NCBI RefSeq assembly: GCF_050753365.1
Contig: NZ_JBLZFY010000093.1
Location: 1 to 15,734 of the forward strand
Direction of reading: 5' to 3'
Source: Geminocystis sp050753365
GTDB lineage: Bacteria; Cyanobacteriota; Cyanobacteriia; Cyanobacteriales; Cyanobacteriaceae
DNA: 15,734 nt
In this document: one piece after another, positions 7,136 to 12,858 of the stretch
Position numbering within the stretch: the stretch's first letter is position 1
Layout: every line of letters starts with the position of its first letter
Notes under the pieces: model-generated
What the model was told of the DNA's origin: nothing
Database searches by the model: none
Seen by the model: only the letters and a program-made list of their open reading frames with translations
Made by a program: the position numbers and the translations under genes

Positions 7136-7149
7136 TTTTCGCTGTTAGC

Positions 7150-7196
7150 TTCGAGATTGCTTCGTGCCTCGCAACGCTGCGCGATTTATTGCGAAG
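7150..7196. repeat. REP-like GC-richer repeat
   Basis: The stretch around GAGATTGCTTCGTGCCTCGC resembles the widespread bacterial repeat with GAGATTGCTTCG...CTCGCAATGAC. CTTCG at 7150-7154 and CGAAG at 7192-7196 can pair, and CGCA/TGCG arms lie inside. It is clearly GC-richer than its surroundings. Identification is from pattern memory, not a search. Confidence 0.45.
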
Positions 7197-7303
7197 GGAG
7201 TTAATGCACAATACCTACTTTTTGTCAAGTTTCATGTTAAGATTTGTTTCGCCAACAAGATCATTTATTACACAGCGAGTGATGAGTTGAAATCATTATC
7301 CCA

Positions 7304-7323
7304 ACGTGTAATGAATTACACGT
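7304..7323. repeat. 20-bp palindrome, arms ACGTGTAAT / ATTACACGT
   Basis: A perfect dyad with 9-bp arms around a GA centre, 12 bp from the GTTCAAT palindrome at 7336-7351. It is downstream of prs on the minus strand, so the two hairpins may help end prs transcription, but neither is followed by a T tract. Confidence 0.8.
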
Positions 7324-7335
7324 CTAATAGATACC

Positions 7336-7351
7336 GTTCAATAAATTGAAC
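7336..7351. repeat. 16-bp palindrome GTTCAAT-AA-ATTGAAC
   Basis: Second copy of the dyad seen at 6885-6900: identical 7-bp arms, different 2-bp centre. It lies 30 bp past the prs stop on the minus strand. Confidence 0.85.
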
Positions 7352-7381
7352 TCGATTTTTACCACAAATATTATGATTTTA

Positions 7382-8377
7382 TCAACGGAACATAATACTT
7401 ACAGAACTATCCTCGTGAATCCGCCAAATAGTTTCTCCTAGCAGGTTTGCCACAGATAAAACTTTTAATTGAGGGAAATAGTTATCCAAAGGAATAGGAA
7501 TCGTATTAGTAACGATGACTTCCTCAAAAACATCACTGGAAAGACGAGATACCGCAGGACCCGAAAAAACCGCATGGGTAGCACACGCATATATTTTTTT
7601 AGCACCTTCTTTTTTCAAAAGTCTTGCACCTTCTAATAAAGTACCCGCCGTGTCTATCATGTCATCCACTAACACAGCATTTTTACCCTGCACATCCCCA
7701 ATAACGTTCATTACTTCAGCTACATTATGGGCTTGACGGCGTTTGTCGATAATGGCAAGGGGGGCATCATTTAATTTCTTGGCAAAGGCTCTCGCTCTTG
7801 CAACTCCTCCGACATCAGGCGACACTACTACTAAATCTTCTAAGTTTTTGTGATTGAGATAGTCTAGGATGACAGGAGAACCGTACACATGATCTAAGGG
7901 AATATCAAAATAACCTTGAATTTGAGCTGAGTGTAAATCCATGGCTAAAACTCGATGTGCCCCTGCTTTGGTGATCAAATTCGCTACTAATTTCGCTGAA
8001 ATTGACTCTCTCCCTGCGGTTTTTCGATCGGCTCTTGCGTAGGAGTAATAAGGTATGACTGCGGTGATTTGCCGTGCCGATGCCCGACGACAAGCATCAA
8101 CCATAATCAGCAACTCCATCAGGTTATCATTAACTGGATTACAACAAGGTTGTATTAAATAAACATCACAACCCCGAATAGACTCTTGGATTTGAACGTA
8201 TAATTCTCCGTCAGCAAATCTTTTACGAATCATCGGACCCAAATCCATGCCTAGATACCGTGCTACTTCTGTAGCTAGACCGACATTGGCTGAACCAGAA
8301 AATAATCTTAAACGGTTAGTGTCCGATACTTGTTGTTGCAACATCGAACTGAGTGTTAAAGTGGCGGAATGACTCAC
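7382..8377 (-). CDS. prs: Ribose-phosphate pyrophosphokinase (PRPP synthase)
   Basis: This 331-residue enzyme (EC 2.7.6.1) makes 5-phosphoribosyl-1-pyrophosphate from ribose 5-phosphate and ATP, feeding purine, pyrimidine, histidine, tryptophan and NAD synthesis. Two phosphoribosyltransferase-fold halves are visible. RLRLFSGSAN (22-31) opens the first. The flexible loop IPYYSYARADRKTAGRESISAK is at 108-129 and MDLHSAQIQGYFD at 146-158. VVVSPDVGGVARARAFA (183-199) follows, then the PRPP-binding loop VDDMIDTAGT (237-246). The C-terminus SVSIMFR is typical. The ~20-residue N-terminal leader before RLRLFSG is longer than in E. coli but usual in cyanobacteria. The ATG at 8377 fits. The gene is divergent from bioD and appears monocistronic. 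A possible promoter lies about 70 bp upstream. Confidence 0.97.
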   Translation of the reverse strand: MSHSATLTLSSMLQQQVSDTNRLRLFSGSANVGLATEVARYLGMDLGPMIRKRFADGELYVQIQESIRGCDVYLIQPCCNPVNDNLMELLIMVDACRRASARQITAVIPYYSYARADRKTAGRESISAKLVANLITKAGAHRVLAMDLHSAQIQGYFDIPLDHVYGSPVILDYLNHKNLEDLVVVSPDVGGVARARAFAKKLNDAPLAIIDKRRQAHNVAEVMNVIGDVQGKNAVLVDDMIDTAGTLLEGARLLKKEGAKKIYACATHAVFSGPAVSRLSSDVFEEVIVTNTIPIPLDNYFPQLKVLSVANLLGETIWRIHEDSSVSIMFR

Positions 8378-8448
8378 GGCAAATTCTTCAACCCCTTGGT
8401 ATTTAGTACTAAGTTATTAATTTTGTTATCCTTTTATTGGATACCTTT

Positions 8449-8479
8449 AGTATATGGGAAAAATCGAGATAATGATCAA
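8449..8479 (-). promoter_or_regulatory. Possible prs promoter
   Basis: On the minus strand, TTGATC (8479-8474) and TATACT (8454-8449) are separated by 19 bp. This gives a leader of about 65-70 nt containing a small TATCC/GGATA dyad (8427-8443). Match to sigma-70 consensus is fair; the spacer is long. Confidence 0.3.
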
Positions 8480-8570
8480 ATATTCAGTCGTCAATAGTGA
8501 AATTTAAGTAAATTTTAATTACTTATGGTTATTGTTGTCTTCTTATTTTCTCTTTATCTATGTTTTTTGT

Positions 8571-8613
8571 GTCCATTTTTACATTAATATTATACTCTAC
8601 AGTATAAATGGAC
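8571..8613 (+). promoter_or_regulatory. Nested dyad upstream of bioD (operator or attenuator candidate)
   Basis: Outer arms GTCCATT (8571-8577) and AATGGAC (8607-8613) enclose inner arms TATACT (8591-8596) and AGTATA (8601-8606) with a CTAC loop. The right halves are contiguous, so a folded transcript would have a 13-bp stem with a 13-nt one-sided bulge. T-rich sequence follows (TTTTATTTAATTTT). TATACT could also be a -10 box, with TTGTGT (8567-8572) as -35 at 18 bp. It is therefore either an operator over the bioD promoter or a terminator/attenuator ahead of bioD. It does not resemble the BirA operator consensus as I know it. Confidence 0.45.
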
Positions 8614-8669
8614 TTTTATTTAATTTTATTTTAATCTTTTCTTAATTTTTTGTACTATTTTTTTACTCT

Positions 8670-9323
8670 ATGAACACTTTATTAATCGCTGGTACGGATA
8701 CGGATGCAGGAAAAACGATAATTGCAACGGCTTTGAGGGCTTATTATCAGCAGTTTTGTCCGCAGTTAAAAACGGGGTTAATGAAGTTGTTACAAACGGG
8801 TATGGTGGGGGATGCAGAATTTTATCAACGGTTTTTCGATGATGTGGTAATTCCTTTGCGTTTTGATACTCCTGTCGCTCCTCCTATTGCGGCGGATTTG
8901 GAAAATCGATCGATCGATCTTGCTATAATCTGGCAACAGTTGTTAACATTACAACAAAGTTCTGATTTATTGTTAGTGGAATCTTTAGGGGGTTTAGGCT
9001 CACCCATTACCCATGAGTTAACCATAGCAGATATTGCAGGTACTTGGCGTTTGGATACTATCTTAGTTGTACCTGTAAAATTAGGTTCGATCGCTCATAC
9101 GGTGGCGAATGTGGCTTTAGCTAGACATCATAAGGTGAAGTTAAAGGGCATTATTTTTAATTGTGTCAATCCTTGTAATGAGGAAGATATAAAAAATTGG
9201 ACTCCGAAGGAGTTAATCGAGTCTTTAACTCAAGTGCCAGTATTAGGATATTTTCCCTATTTAGAAAAAATAGATAGTCTTTCAGATTTAGCGGTGATTA
9301 CCTCTAAACATATTGCTATTTAG
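8670..9323 (+). CDS. bioD: Dethiobiotin synthetase
   Basis: BioD (EC 6.3.3.3) closes the ureido ring of biotin by ATP-dependent carboxylation of 7,8-diaminopelargonic acid to dethiobiotin, the step before BioB, in the cytosol. The 217 residues fit the family. The P-loop is GTDTDAGKT at 8-16, with Lys15 and Thr16. The substrate-binding Lys lies in GLMKLLQTG (Lys39; usually K-P-x-x-T-G). VESLGGLGSP (103-112) takes the place of the common VEGAGG motif, with Ser105 for Gly. LVVPVKLGSIAHT (132-144) and GIIFNCV (160-166) are the later strand motifs. The ATG at 8670 follows a T-rich leader. No other biotin gene is in the window, so bioD is an orphan here, as is usual in cyanobacteria with scattered bio genes. 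A nested dyad lies 57-99 bp upstream. Confidence 0.94.
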   Translation: MNTLLIAGTDTDAGKTIIATALRAYYQQFCPQLKTGLMKLLQTGMVGDAEFYQRFFDDVVIPLRFDTPVAPPIAADLENRSIDLAIIWQQLLTLQQSSDLLLVESLGGLGSPITHELTIADIAGTWRLDTILVVPVKLGSIAHTVANVALARHHKVKLKGIIFNCVNPCNEEDIKNWTPKELIESLTQVPVLGYFPYLEKIDSLSDLAVITSKHIAI

Positions 9324-9460
9324 GGTCTGCTGAAAAAATATTTTGATGAGGGGAGGTAATAGGTAAGTTTATTTAATGACGATCGAACTTAAATGAGGTT
9401 ATAATAAAGGCTATAGTTATGACTCAAACTCTTTTCTGGGTATTTGAGAAAGTATCGAAT

Positions 9461-9727
9461 TTATGATTTGTGATAATGAAATCGACATTGAATGATAGTG
9501 ACTTGCTTTGAATCAAAAGTATAAATTATTCTATGTTCTTGATCAATACGTCTTGACCAATAACCTTGTAAATCAAACTTTAACAATTCTGGTTTTCCCC
9601 TACCTTGAGTTGGATTTTTGCATATATCAAGACAAAGCTGAATAATTTTTTTGAGAATTTTCGTATCATGCTTTTGCCACCAATCCAAATCATCTAAAGC
9701 GTTTTCAGTCCAAATAAGTCGTAACAT
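9461..9727 (-). CDS. yoeB: YoeB/Txe-family mRNA interferase toxin
   Basis: This 88-residue RelE-superfamily endoribonuclease cuts mRNA in the ribosomal A site when freed from its antitoxin. The whole YoeB signature is present: LRLIWTENALDDLDWWQKHD at the N-terminus, GKPELLKFDLQGYWSRRIDQEHRIIY in the middle, and CRFHYHKS at the end. Aligned to E. coli YoeB (offset 1), the active-site residues are Glu47, Arg66, His84 and Tyr85, all kept, so the toxin looks active. The chain runs three residues past the HY end of the E. coli protein. The start codon at 9727 lies inside the antitoxin gene, giving a 23-bp overlap. That is consistent with translational coupling and with antitoxin being made first. 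Confidence 0.95.
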   Translation of the reverse strand: MLRLIWTENALDDLDWWQKHDTKILKKIIQLCLDICKNPTQGRGKPELLKFDLQGYWSRRIDQEHRIIYTFDSKQVTIIQCRFHYHKS

Positions 9728-9971
9728 CGATTTCTCTTACTTTGCCAAGTTTATGTTGTAAAATCCCTTCCCGTAAGCGTTCGGCGTTAGCTGAACTACT
9801 CAAAAGGTATAAGGTTTCTATTAAACTACTATATTCTTTTGCATCTAAGATCACAATTGATTCATTGGTATCTTTGTAAACGGAAATAACCTCACCATTT
9901 TCTAAAACTCGATCGAATATTTGGGCAAATTTACTGTTACATTCTTGAAAACTAATTTGTGGTATTGACAT
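9705..9971 (-). CDS. yefM: YefM/Phd-family antitoxin
   Basis: This 88-residue partner of the YoeB-like toxin has the Phd/YefM fold at residues ~1-60: a short beta strand, the helix SKFAQIFDRVLENGEVISVYK, then SIVILDAKEYSSLIETLYLLSS. A charged C-terminal tail (~61-88, NAERLREGILQHKLGKVREI) should wrap the toxin and be cut by proteases under stress. In the family the N-terminal dimer binds the operon promoter and represses it, with toxin acting as co-repressor. The gene comes first in the operon and overlaps the toxin start by 23 bp. A CTAG-GATT-CTAG dyad at about 10019-10030, in the upstream region, might be an operator, but the TGTACA core of E. coli YefM sites is not there. Confidence 0.93.
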   Translation of the reverse strand: MSIPQISFQECNSKFAQIFDRVLENGEVISVYKDTNESIVILDAKEYSSLIETLYLLSSSANAERLREGILQHKLGKVREIDVTTYLD

Positions 9972-10201
9972 AAATCTGAGTCATTTTCGTTTAAATTTAG
10001 TCCTATGACAATATTTTCTAGGATTCTAGCATAAAAAAATATTATTTGGTTATTCCAATTGTCTGACGGCTAAACAACATATTCTAACCCATTTTACTAA
10101 CGATCGAACTTGATTAAATGGGCAAAATCTTCAGAATAATTTGATCGATCGAGCTAATTTCGTACTAAAATTCAGCAAAAGTTGAAATTATCGGGAAAAT
10201 C

Positions 10202-11260
10202 ATGAGCGAATCTAAAAAAATATCTGTGGGCATAGTGGGAGCTTCGGGCTATGGTGGTGTACAGTTAGTGAAAATCTTATTAGAACATCCTCAAGTAGAA
10301 ATCGTTTATCTTGGGGGTGACAGTAGCGCAGGAAAAGAATACGGTGATTTATATCCCCATTTACAACACCGTGTGAAAACCAAAATTGAACCCATTGAAA
10401 TAGACTCGATCGCATCCCGTTGTGATGTGGTATTCTTAGGATTACCTAACGGCTTGGCTTGTGATATTGCACCTCCTCTCATCGAAAAAGGTTGTAAAGT
10501 TTTAGACTTATCCGCCGATTATCGATTCAAAAATTTAGATACTTACACCGCATGGTATAAAACGGAAAGAAAGGATAGTTCGATCGCATCTCAAGCCGTC
10601 TATGGTTTACCCGAATTATATCGAGAAGACATCAAAAAAAGTAGCTTAATCGGTTGTGCAGGATGCTATCCTACCGCTAGTTTATTGGCATTAGCACCGC
10701 TATTAAAACAAGGTTTAGTGTTACCTGAAACCATTATTATCGATGCCAAATCAGGCACATCAGGAGGAGGCAGACAAGGCAAAATAAATTTACTGTTAGC
10801 GGAAGCTGATAGCTCATTAGGAGCGTATGGAGTCGCAAAACATCGTCATACCCCAGAAATTGAAGAAATTTGCTCTGATTTAGCCCGTGGTGAAGTTAAA
10901 GTCCAATTTACACCCCATTTAATACCCATGCCTAGGGGGATTTTGTCAACTGTTTATGGTACATTAAGAGATCCGGGTTTAGTTACGGAAGACTTACTTA
11001 CAATCTACAGTGCTTTTTATCGTAATTCCAGTTTTGTGAAGGTGTTAGGAAATGGTATCTATCCTCAGACAAAATGGGCTTGTGGTACAAATTTGGCTTA
11101 TATTGGCATTGAAGTTGACACTCGCACGGGTAGAGTAATTGTTATGTCTGCGATCGATAATTTAATTAAAGGACAGGCTGGACAAGCGGTACAATGTTTA
11201 AACTTAATGATGGGATGGGCTGAAGATTTAGGTTTACCCACCTTAACATTTTATCCCTAA
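10202..11260 (+). CDS. argC: N-acetyl-gamma-glutamyl-phosphate reductase
   Basis: ArgC (EC 1.2.1.38) reduces N-acetylglutamyl phosphate to N-acetylglutamate 5-semialdehyde with NADPH, the third step of arginine synthesis, in the cytosol. The 352 residues are the usual length. The Rossmann motif is GIVGASGYGGVQL at 10-22. The catalytic cysteine is Cys155 in GCAGCYPTAS, where many homologues read GNPGCYPT. DAKSGTSGGGR (181-191) follows, and the catalytic histidine is His216 in HRHTPEI. PHLIPMPRGILSTVY and GTNLAYIG near the C-terminus are also typical. The ATG at 10202 is the natural start, matching the SVGIVGASGY beginning of the family. In cyanobacteria argC is commonly separate from the other arg genes, as here. 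A GC-rich hairpin follows the stop by about 10 bp. Confidence 0.97.
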   Translation: MSESKKISVGIVGASGYGGVQLVKILLEHPQVEIVYLGGDSSAGKEYGDLYPHLQHRVKTKIEPIEIDSIASRCDVVFLGLPNGLACDIAPPLIEKGCKVLDLSADYRFKNLDTYTAWYKTERKDSSIASQAVYGLPELYREDIKKSSLIGCAGCYPTASLLALAPLLKQGLVLPETIIIDAKSGTSGGGRQGKINLLLAEADSSLGAYGVAKHRHTPEIEEICSDLARGEVKVQFTPHLIPMPRGILSTVYGTLRDPGLVTEDLLTIYSAFYRNSSFVKVLGNGIYPQTKWACGTNLAYIGIEVDTRTGRVIVMSAIDNLIKGQAGQAVQCLNLMMGWAEDLGLPTLTFYP

Positions 11261-11271
11261 AACAACGTAAA

Positions 11272-11288
11272 ACGGGCTTCTAGCCCGT
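11272..11288 (+). terminator. Hairpin terminator after argC
   Basis: Arms ACGGGCT and AGCCCGT form a perfect 7-bp stem with a TCT loop, 11 bp after the argC stop. There is no immediate T tract (GAAAAAGTCATTTTTGAC comes about 11 bp later). The position suggests a transcription end, but the same hairpin could be a dispersed repeat. Confidence 0.55.
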
Positions 11289-11377
11289 AGGGTGTTGAAA
11301 AAGTCATTTTTGACATAATAGTTAAAGAGTTACTCAAGAAAAAAGTTTAAAATTAAAGATAAATTGAGGAATAAAAA

Positions 11378-11773
11378 ATGAATCCAACGATCGAAGTTAA
11401 TATTGCAGATGTATTGTCAAGGTTAGAAAGCAAAATTGATCATTTAACCAATGATATTAATGAAATCAAAGTCAATGTAGCAAAACTTGATCAAAAAGTT
11501 AATAATCTTGATCAAAAAGTTAATAGTTTAGAAACAAGTCTGAATGATAAATACTCTAGTTTAGAAACAAGTTTAAATGTTAAATACTCTAGTTTAGAAA
11601 CAAGTTTAAATGTTAAATACTCTAGCTTAGAAACAAGTCTGAATGATAAATACTCAGGTTTAGACAAACGATTGGGGAATATCGAATTTGTAGCTCGATC
11701 GATCGCAGGAGGTGTAATTATTGCTTTGTTATTAGCTTTTACCCGTTATCTTTTCCCTAACGTCACCTTGTGA
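11378..11773 (+). CDS. Repeat-built coiled-coil protein with C-terminal membrane anchor
   Basis: The 131 residues form an unrecognised but clearly structured protein. Residues ~8-35 are an amphipathic helix (VLSRLESKIDHLTNDINEIK). Two heptads follow at 36-49 (KLDQKVN, NLDQKVN), then four 11-residue repeats at 50-93 of the form SLETSLN(D/V)KYS. A short helix (GLDKRLGNIEFVARS) leads into a hydrophobic segment at 108-126, likely a transmembrane helix, and a five-residue tail. Heptads and 11-mers both suit a continuous coiled coil, so the protein is probably a tail-anchored rod with its bulk in the cytosol. It recalls the general layout of XhlA-type and other small tail-anchored coiled-coil proteins; that is resemblance only. 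The DNA repeats are nearly identical, pointing to recent expansion. A tiny TCAC/GTGA hairpin followed by six T overlaps the stop codon (11763-11779). Confidence 0.8.
   Translation: MNPTIEVNIADVLSRLESKIDHLTNDINEIKVNVAKLDQKVNNLDQKVNSLETSLNDKYSSLETSLNVKYSSLETSLNVKYSSLETSLNDKYSGLDKRLGNIEFVARSIAGGVIIALLLAFTRYLFPNVTL
11483..11524 (+). repeat. Two in-frame 21-bp repeats (heptads)
   Basis: Two 21-bp units (11483-11503 and 11504-11524) share CTTGATCAAAAAGTTAAT and differ only in the first codon (AAA versus AAT). Each encodes (K/N)LDQKVN. Confidence 0.9.
11525..11656 (+). repeat. Four in-frame 33-bp repeats (11-residue units)
   Basis: The units are 11525-11557, 11558-11590, 11591-11623 and 11624-11656. 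Units 2 and 3 are identical. Units 1 and 4 share CTGAATGATAAATACTC in place of the TTAAATGTTAAATACTC of units 2 and 3. All keep the reading frame and encode SLETSLN(D/V)KYS. Confidence 0.95.
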
Positions 11774-11814
11774 TTTTTTATTCATTCTGAAAAACCACTA
11801 AAACTCTTAACTTC

Positions 11815-11870
11815 TCGCACTGAGTGTCATATTTCGACTACGCTCGATAACTATCGAAGTATTCCCTCTC
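11815..11870. repeat. REP-like intergenic repeat
   Basis: The segment contains GAGTGTCAT, then TTCGACTACGCTCGATAAC and TATCGAAG. It resembles the dispersed 'TTCGACTACGCTCAGT...' family seen in many bacterial genomes. TTCGA (11833-11837) and TCGAA (11854-11858) can pair. It sits between the coiled-coil and hydrolase genes. Confidence 0.4.
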
Positions 11871-11889
11871 AACCTTAGTAAATTTATAT

Positions 11890-11917
11890 TATAATCGATC
11901 GAATCTAGTCATATAAT
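11890..11917 (+). promoter_or_regulatory. Two TATAAT boxes before the hydrolase gene
   Basis: Perfect -10 hexamers occur at 11890-11895 and 11912-11917, upstream of the ATG at 11926. The first would give a leader of roughly 25 nt; the second an almost leaderless message. No good -35 was found for either. Confidence 0.35.
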
Positions 11918-11925
11918 CTAAAACT

Positions 11926-12756
11926 ATGATGAATGATCTTTTTGAACGACATCACATTAAAATATTAGGAAATCCAGAAGCCAAAGAAACTTTACTATTT
12001 GCGCACGGATTTGGTAGTCAACAATCCTCATGGGAATATATTTTACCTGCTTTTAAACAAGAATATCGCATTATTTTATTTGATTTAATCGGCAGTAGTT
12101 TTCTGGGAAGAGATGAATTTGATGTTACTCTTTATAATAGCTTTTCTGACTATGCCAAAGATTTAACGACTATTTGCAACTATTTAAATATCAAAAGAGC
12201 TACTTTGATTGCCCATTCTGCTAGTTGTATGATAGGTACTTTAGTGGCTTTAAAGAATCCTGACTTTTTTAAACGACTGGTTTTTATTGGCGCTTCTCCT
12301 CGTTATTTGAATGATACTAATTATGTAGGAGGTTTTACAGAACAAGAAGTATTACAAATGCTTAGTGTTATGGCAAAAAACTATTCCGACTGGATACAAC
12401 ATTTTAGCGTAAGTGCGATCGATGATCCTAGTCAACCATTGTTATCGGAAGAATTTGCTCAATGTTTGTTAAAACTAAGTCCAGATATAGCCTTAATCGT
12501 GTTTAAAATGATTATTTCGTCAGATTATCGTCAAGAGGTATCTCAATTAAAATTACCCACTTTAATTATTCAACCGCAAAATGATATGTTTGTGCCGTTA
12601 GAAGTAGGTTTATACTTAAATGAAGTAATTGAACATAGTAAAATTGCTATACTGCCAACGAAAGGACATTTTCCGCAATTAACTCATCCCTATATCGTAG
12701 CGGATACTATTGTTAAATATTTGCATAAATCTTCCACCAAGAAGATGAAAAATTAG
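11926..12756 (+). CDS. RsbQ/KAI2/D14-like alpha/beta hydrolase
   Basis: This 276-residue alpha/beta-hydrolase is closest to the RsbQ/KAI2/D14 group. LLFAHGFGSQQSSWEYILPAF (24-44) corresponds to the HGFG-x-x-x-x-W oxyanion region and ILFDLIGSS (50-58) to FDxxGxG. SPRYLNDTNYVGGF (124-137) is a strong group marker, matching SPCYLNDPPEYYGGF of B. subtilis RsbQ. The triad is Ser98, Asp220 (PQNDMFVP) and His248 (KGHFPQLTHP). The nucleophile elbow reads A-H-S-A-S rather than G-H-S-x-G/S, with Ala96 for the first glycine. In Bacillus, RsbQ supplies an unknown small molecule to the PAS phosphatase RsbP. In plants, relatives sense karrikins and strigolactones. No PAS/phosphatase or kinase partner is adjacent. 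Two ATGs at 11926 and 11929 are equivalent starts. A hairpin with a T tract follows the gene. Confidence 0.88.
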   Translation: MMNDLFERHHIKILGNPEAKETLLFAHGFGSQQSSWEYILPAFKQEYRIILFDLIGSSFLGRDEFDVTLYNSFSDYAKDLTTICNYLNIKRATLIAHSASCMIGTLVALKNPDFFKRLVFIGASPRYLNDTNYVGGFTEQEVLQMLSVMAKNYSDWIQHFSVSAIDDPSQPLLSEEFAQCLLKLSPDIALIVFKMIISSDYRQEVSQLKLPTLIIQPQNDMFVPLEVGLYLNEVIEHSKIAILPTKGHFPQLTHPYIVADTIVKYLHKSSTKKMKN

Positions 12757-12784
12757 AACTTATGTACCTTTAACGATATTCTAT

Positions 12785-12812
12785 GTCATTCCGAGAGTAG
12801 CGAAGGAATCTC
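12785..12812. repeat. REP-like repeat (GTCATTCCGAG...GCGAAGGAATCTC)
   Basis: The segment begins GTCATTCCGAG and ends AGCGAAGGAATCTC. It closely resembles the widely dispersed bacterial repeat 'GTCATTCTGAGCG...GCGAAGGAATCTC'. Its right half forms the left arm of the adjacent terminator hairpin. Recognition is from memory of the motif, not a search. Confidence 0.55.
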
Positions 12813-12827
12813 AATTCCTTGATTTTT
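12803..12827 (+). terminator. Intrinsic terminator after the hydrolase gene
   Basis: Arms AAGGAAT (12803-12809) and ATTCCTT (12814-12820) form a perfect 7-bp stem with a CTCA loop, followed by GATTTTT. This is the most canonical terminator in the window. It separates the hydrolase from the solute-binding protein gene and argues against a start for the latter at the TTG at 12826, which lies in the T tract. The stem is built from a REP-like repeat. Confidence 0.6.
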
Positions 12828-12858
12828 GGTACAAGTGCTTCAAAAATGTAGAAAAAAT

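Larger units (their letters stand above)
6849..7381. other. 533-bp gene-free spacer rich in inverted repeats
   Basis: This spacer lies between the convergent 3' ends of the response regulator and prs genes. I see no convincing coding frame: the 61-codon open frame at 7164-7349 starts inside a REP-like element and its peptide resembles nothing I know. The spacer contains two similar 16-bp palindromes (6885-6900, 7336-7351), a 20-bp palindrome (7304-7323), a long inverted repeat (7047-7135), a REP-like element (about 7150-7196), and a TTGACA (6959-6964) with a TACAAA 18 bp further on. It could encode a structured RNA or be the remnant of a small mobile element; neither is shown. Confidence 0.5.

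Noticed and set aside
7164..7349. 61-codon plus-strand open frame in the long spacer
   Set aside because: It starts with GTG inside a REP-like element and runs through two perfect palindromes; no domain or codon pattern supports it.
7515..7736. Plus-strand open frame inside prs
   Set aside because: It lies wholly antisense to a strongly conserved enzyme gene; it is a shadow frame.
8825..9025. Minus-strand open frame inside bioD, and similar frames in argC (10212-10415), prs (7905-8093) and the DUF2232 gene (14110-14328)
   Set aside because: All are fully contained in well-supported genes and their peptides match no family.
11272..11288. Riboswitch or attenuator after argC
   Set aside because: It is a simple 7-bp hairpin downstream of argC and well before the next gene; a transcription end or dispersed repeat is simpler.
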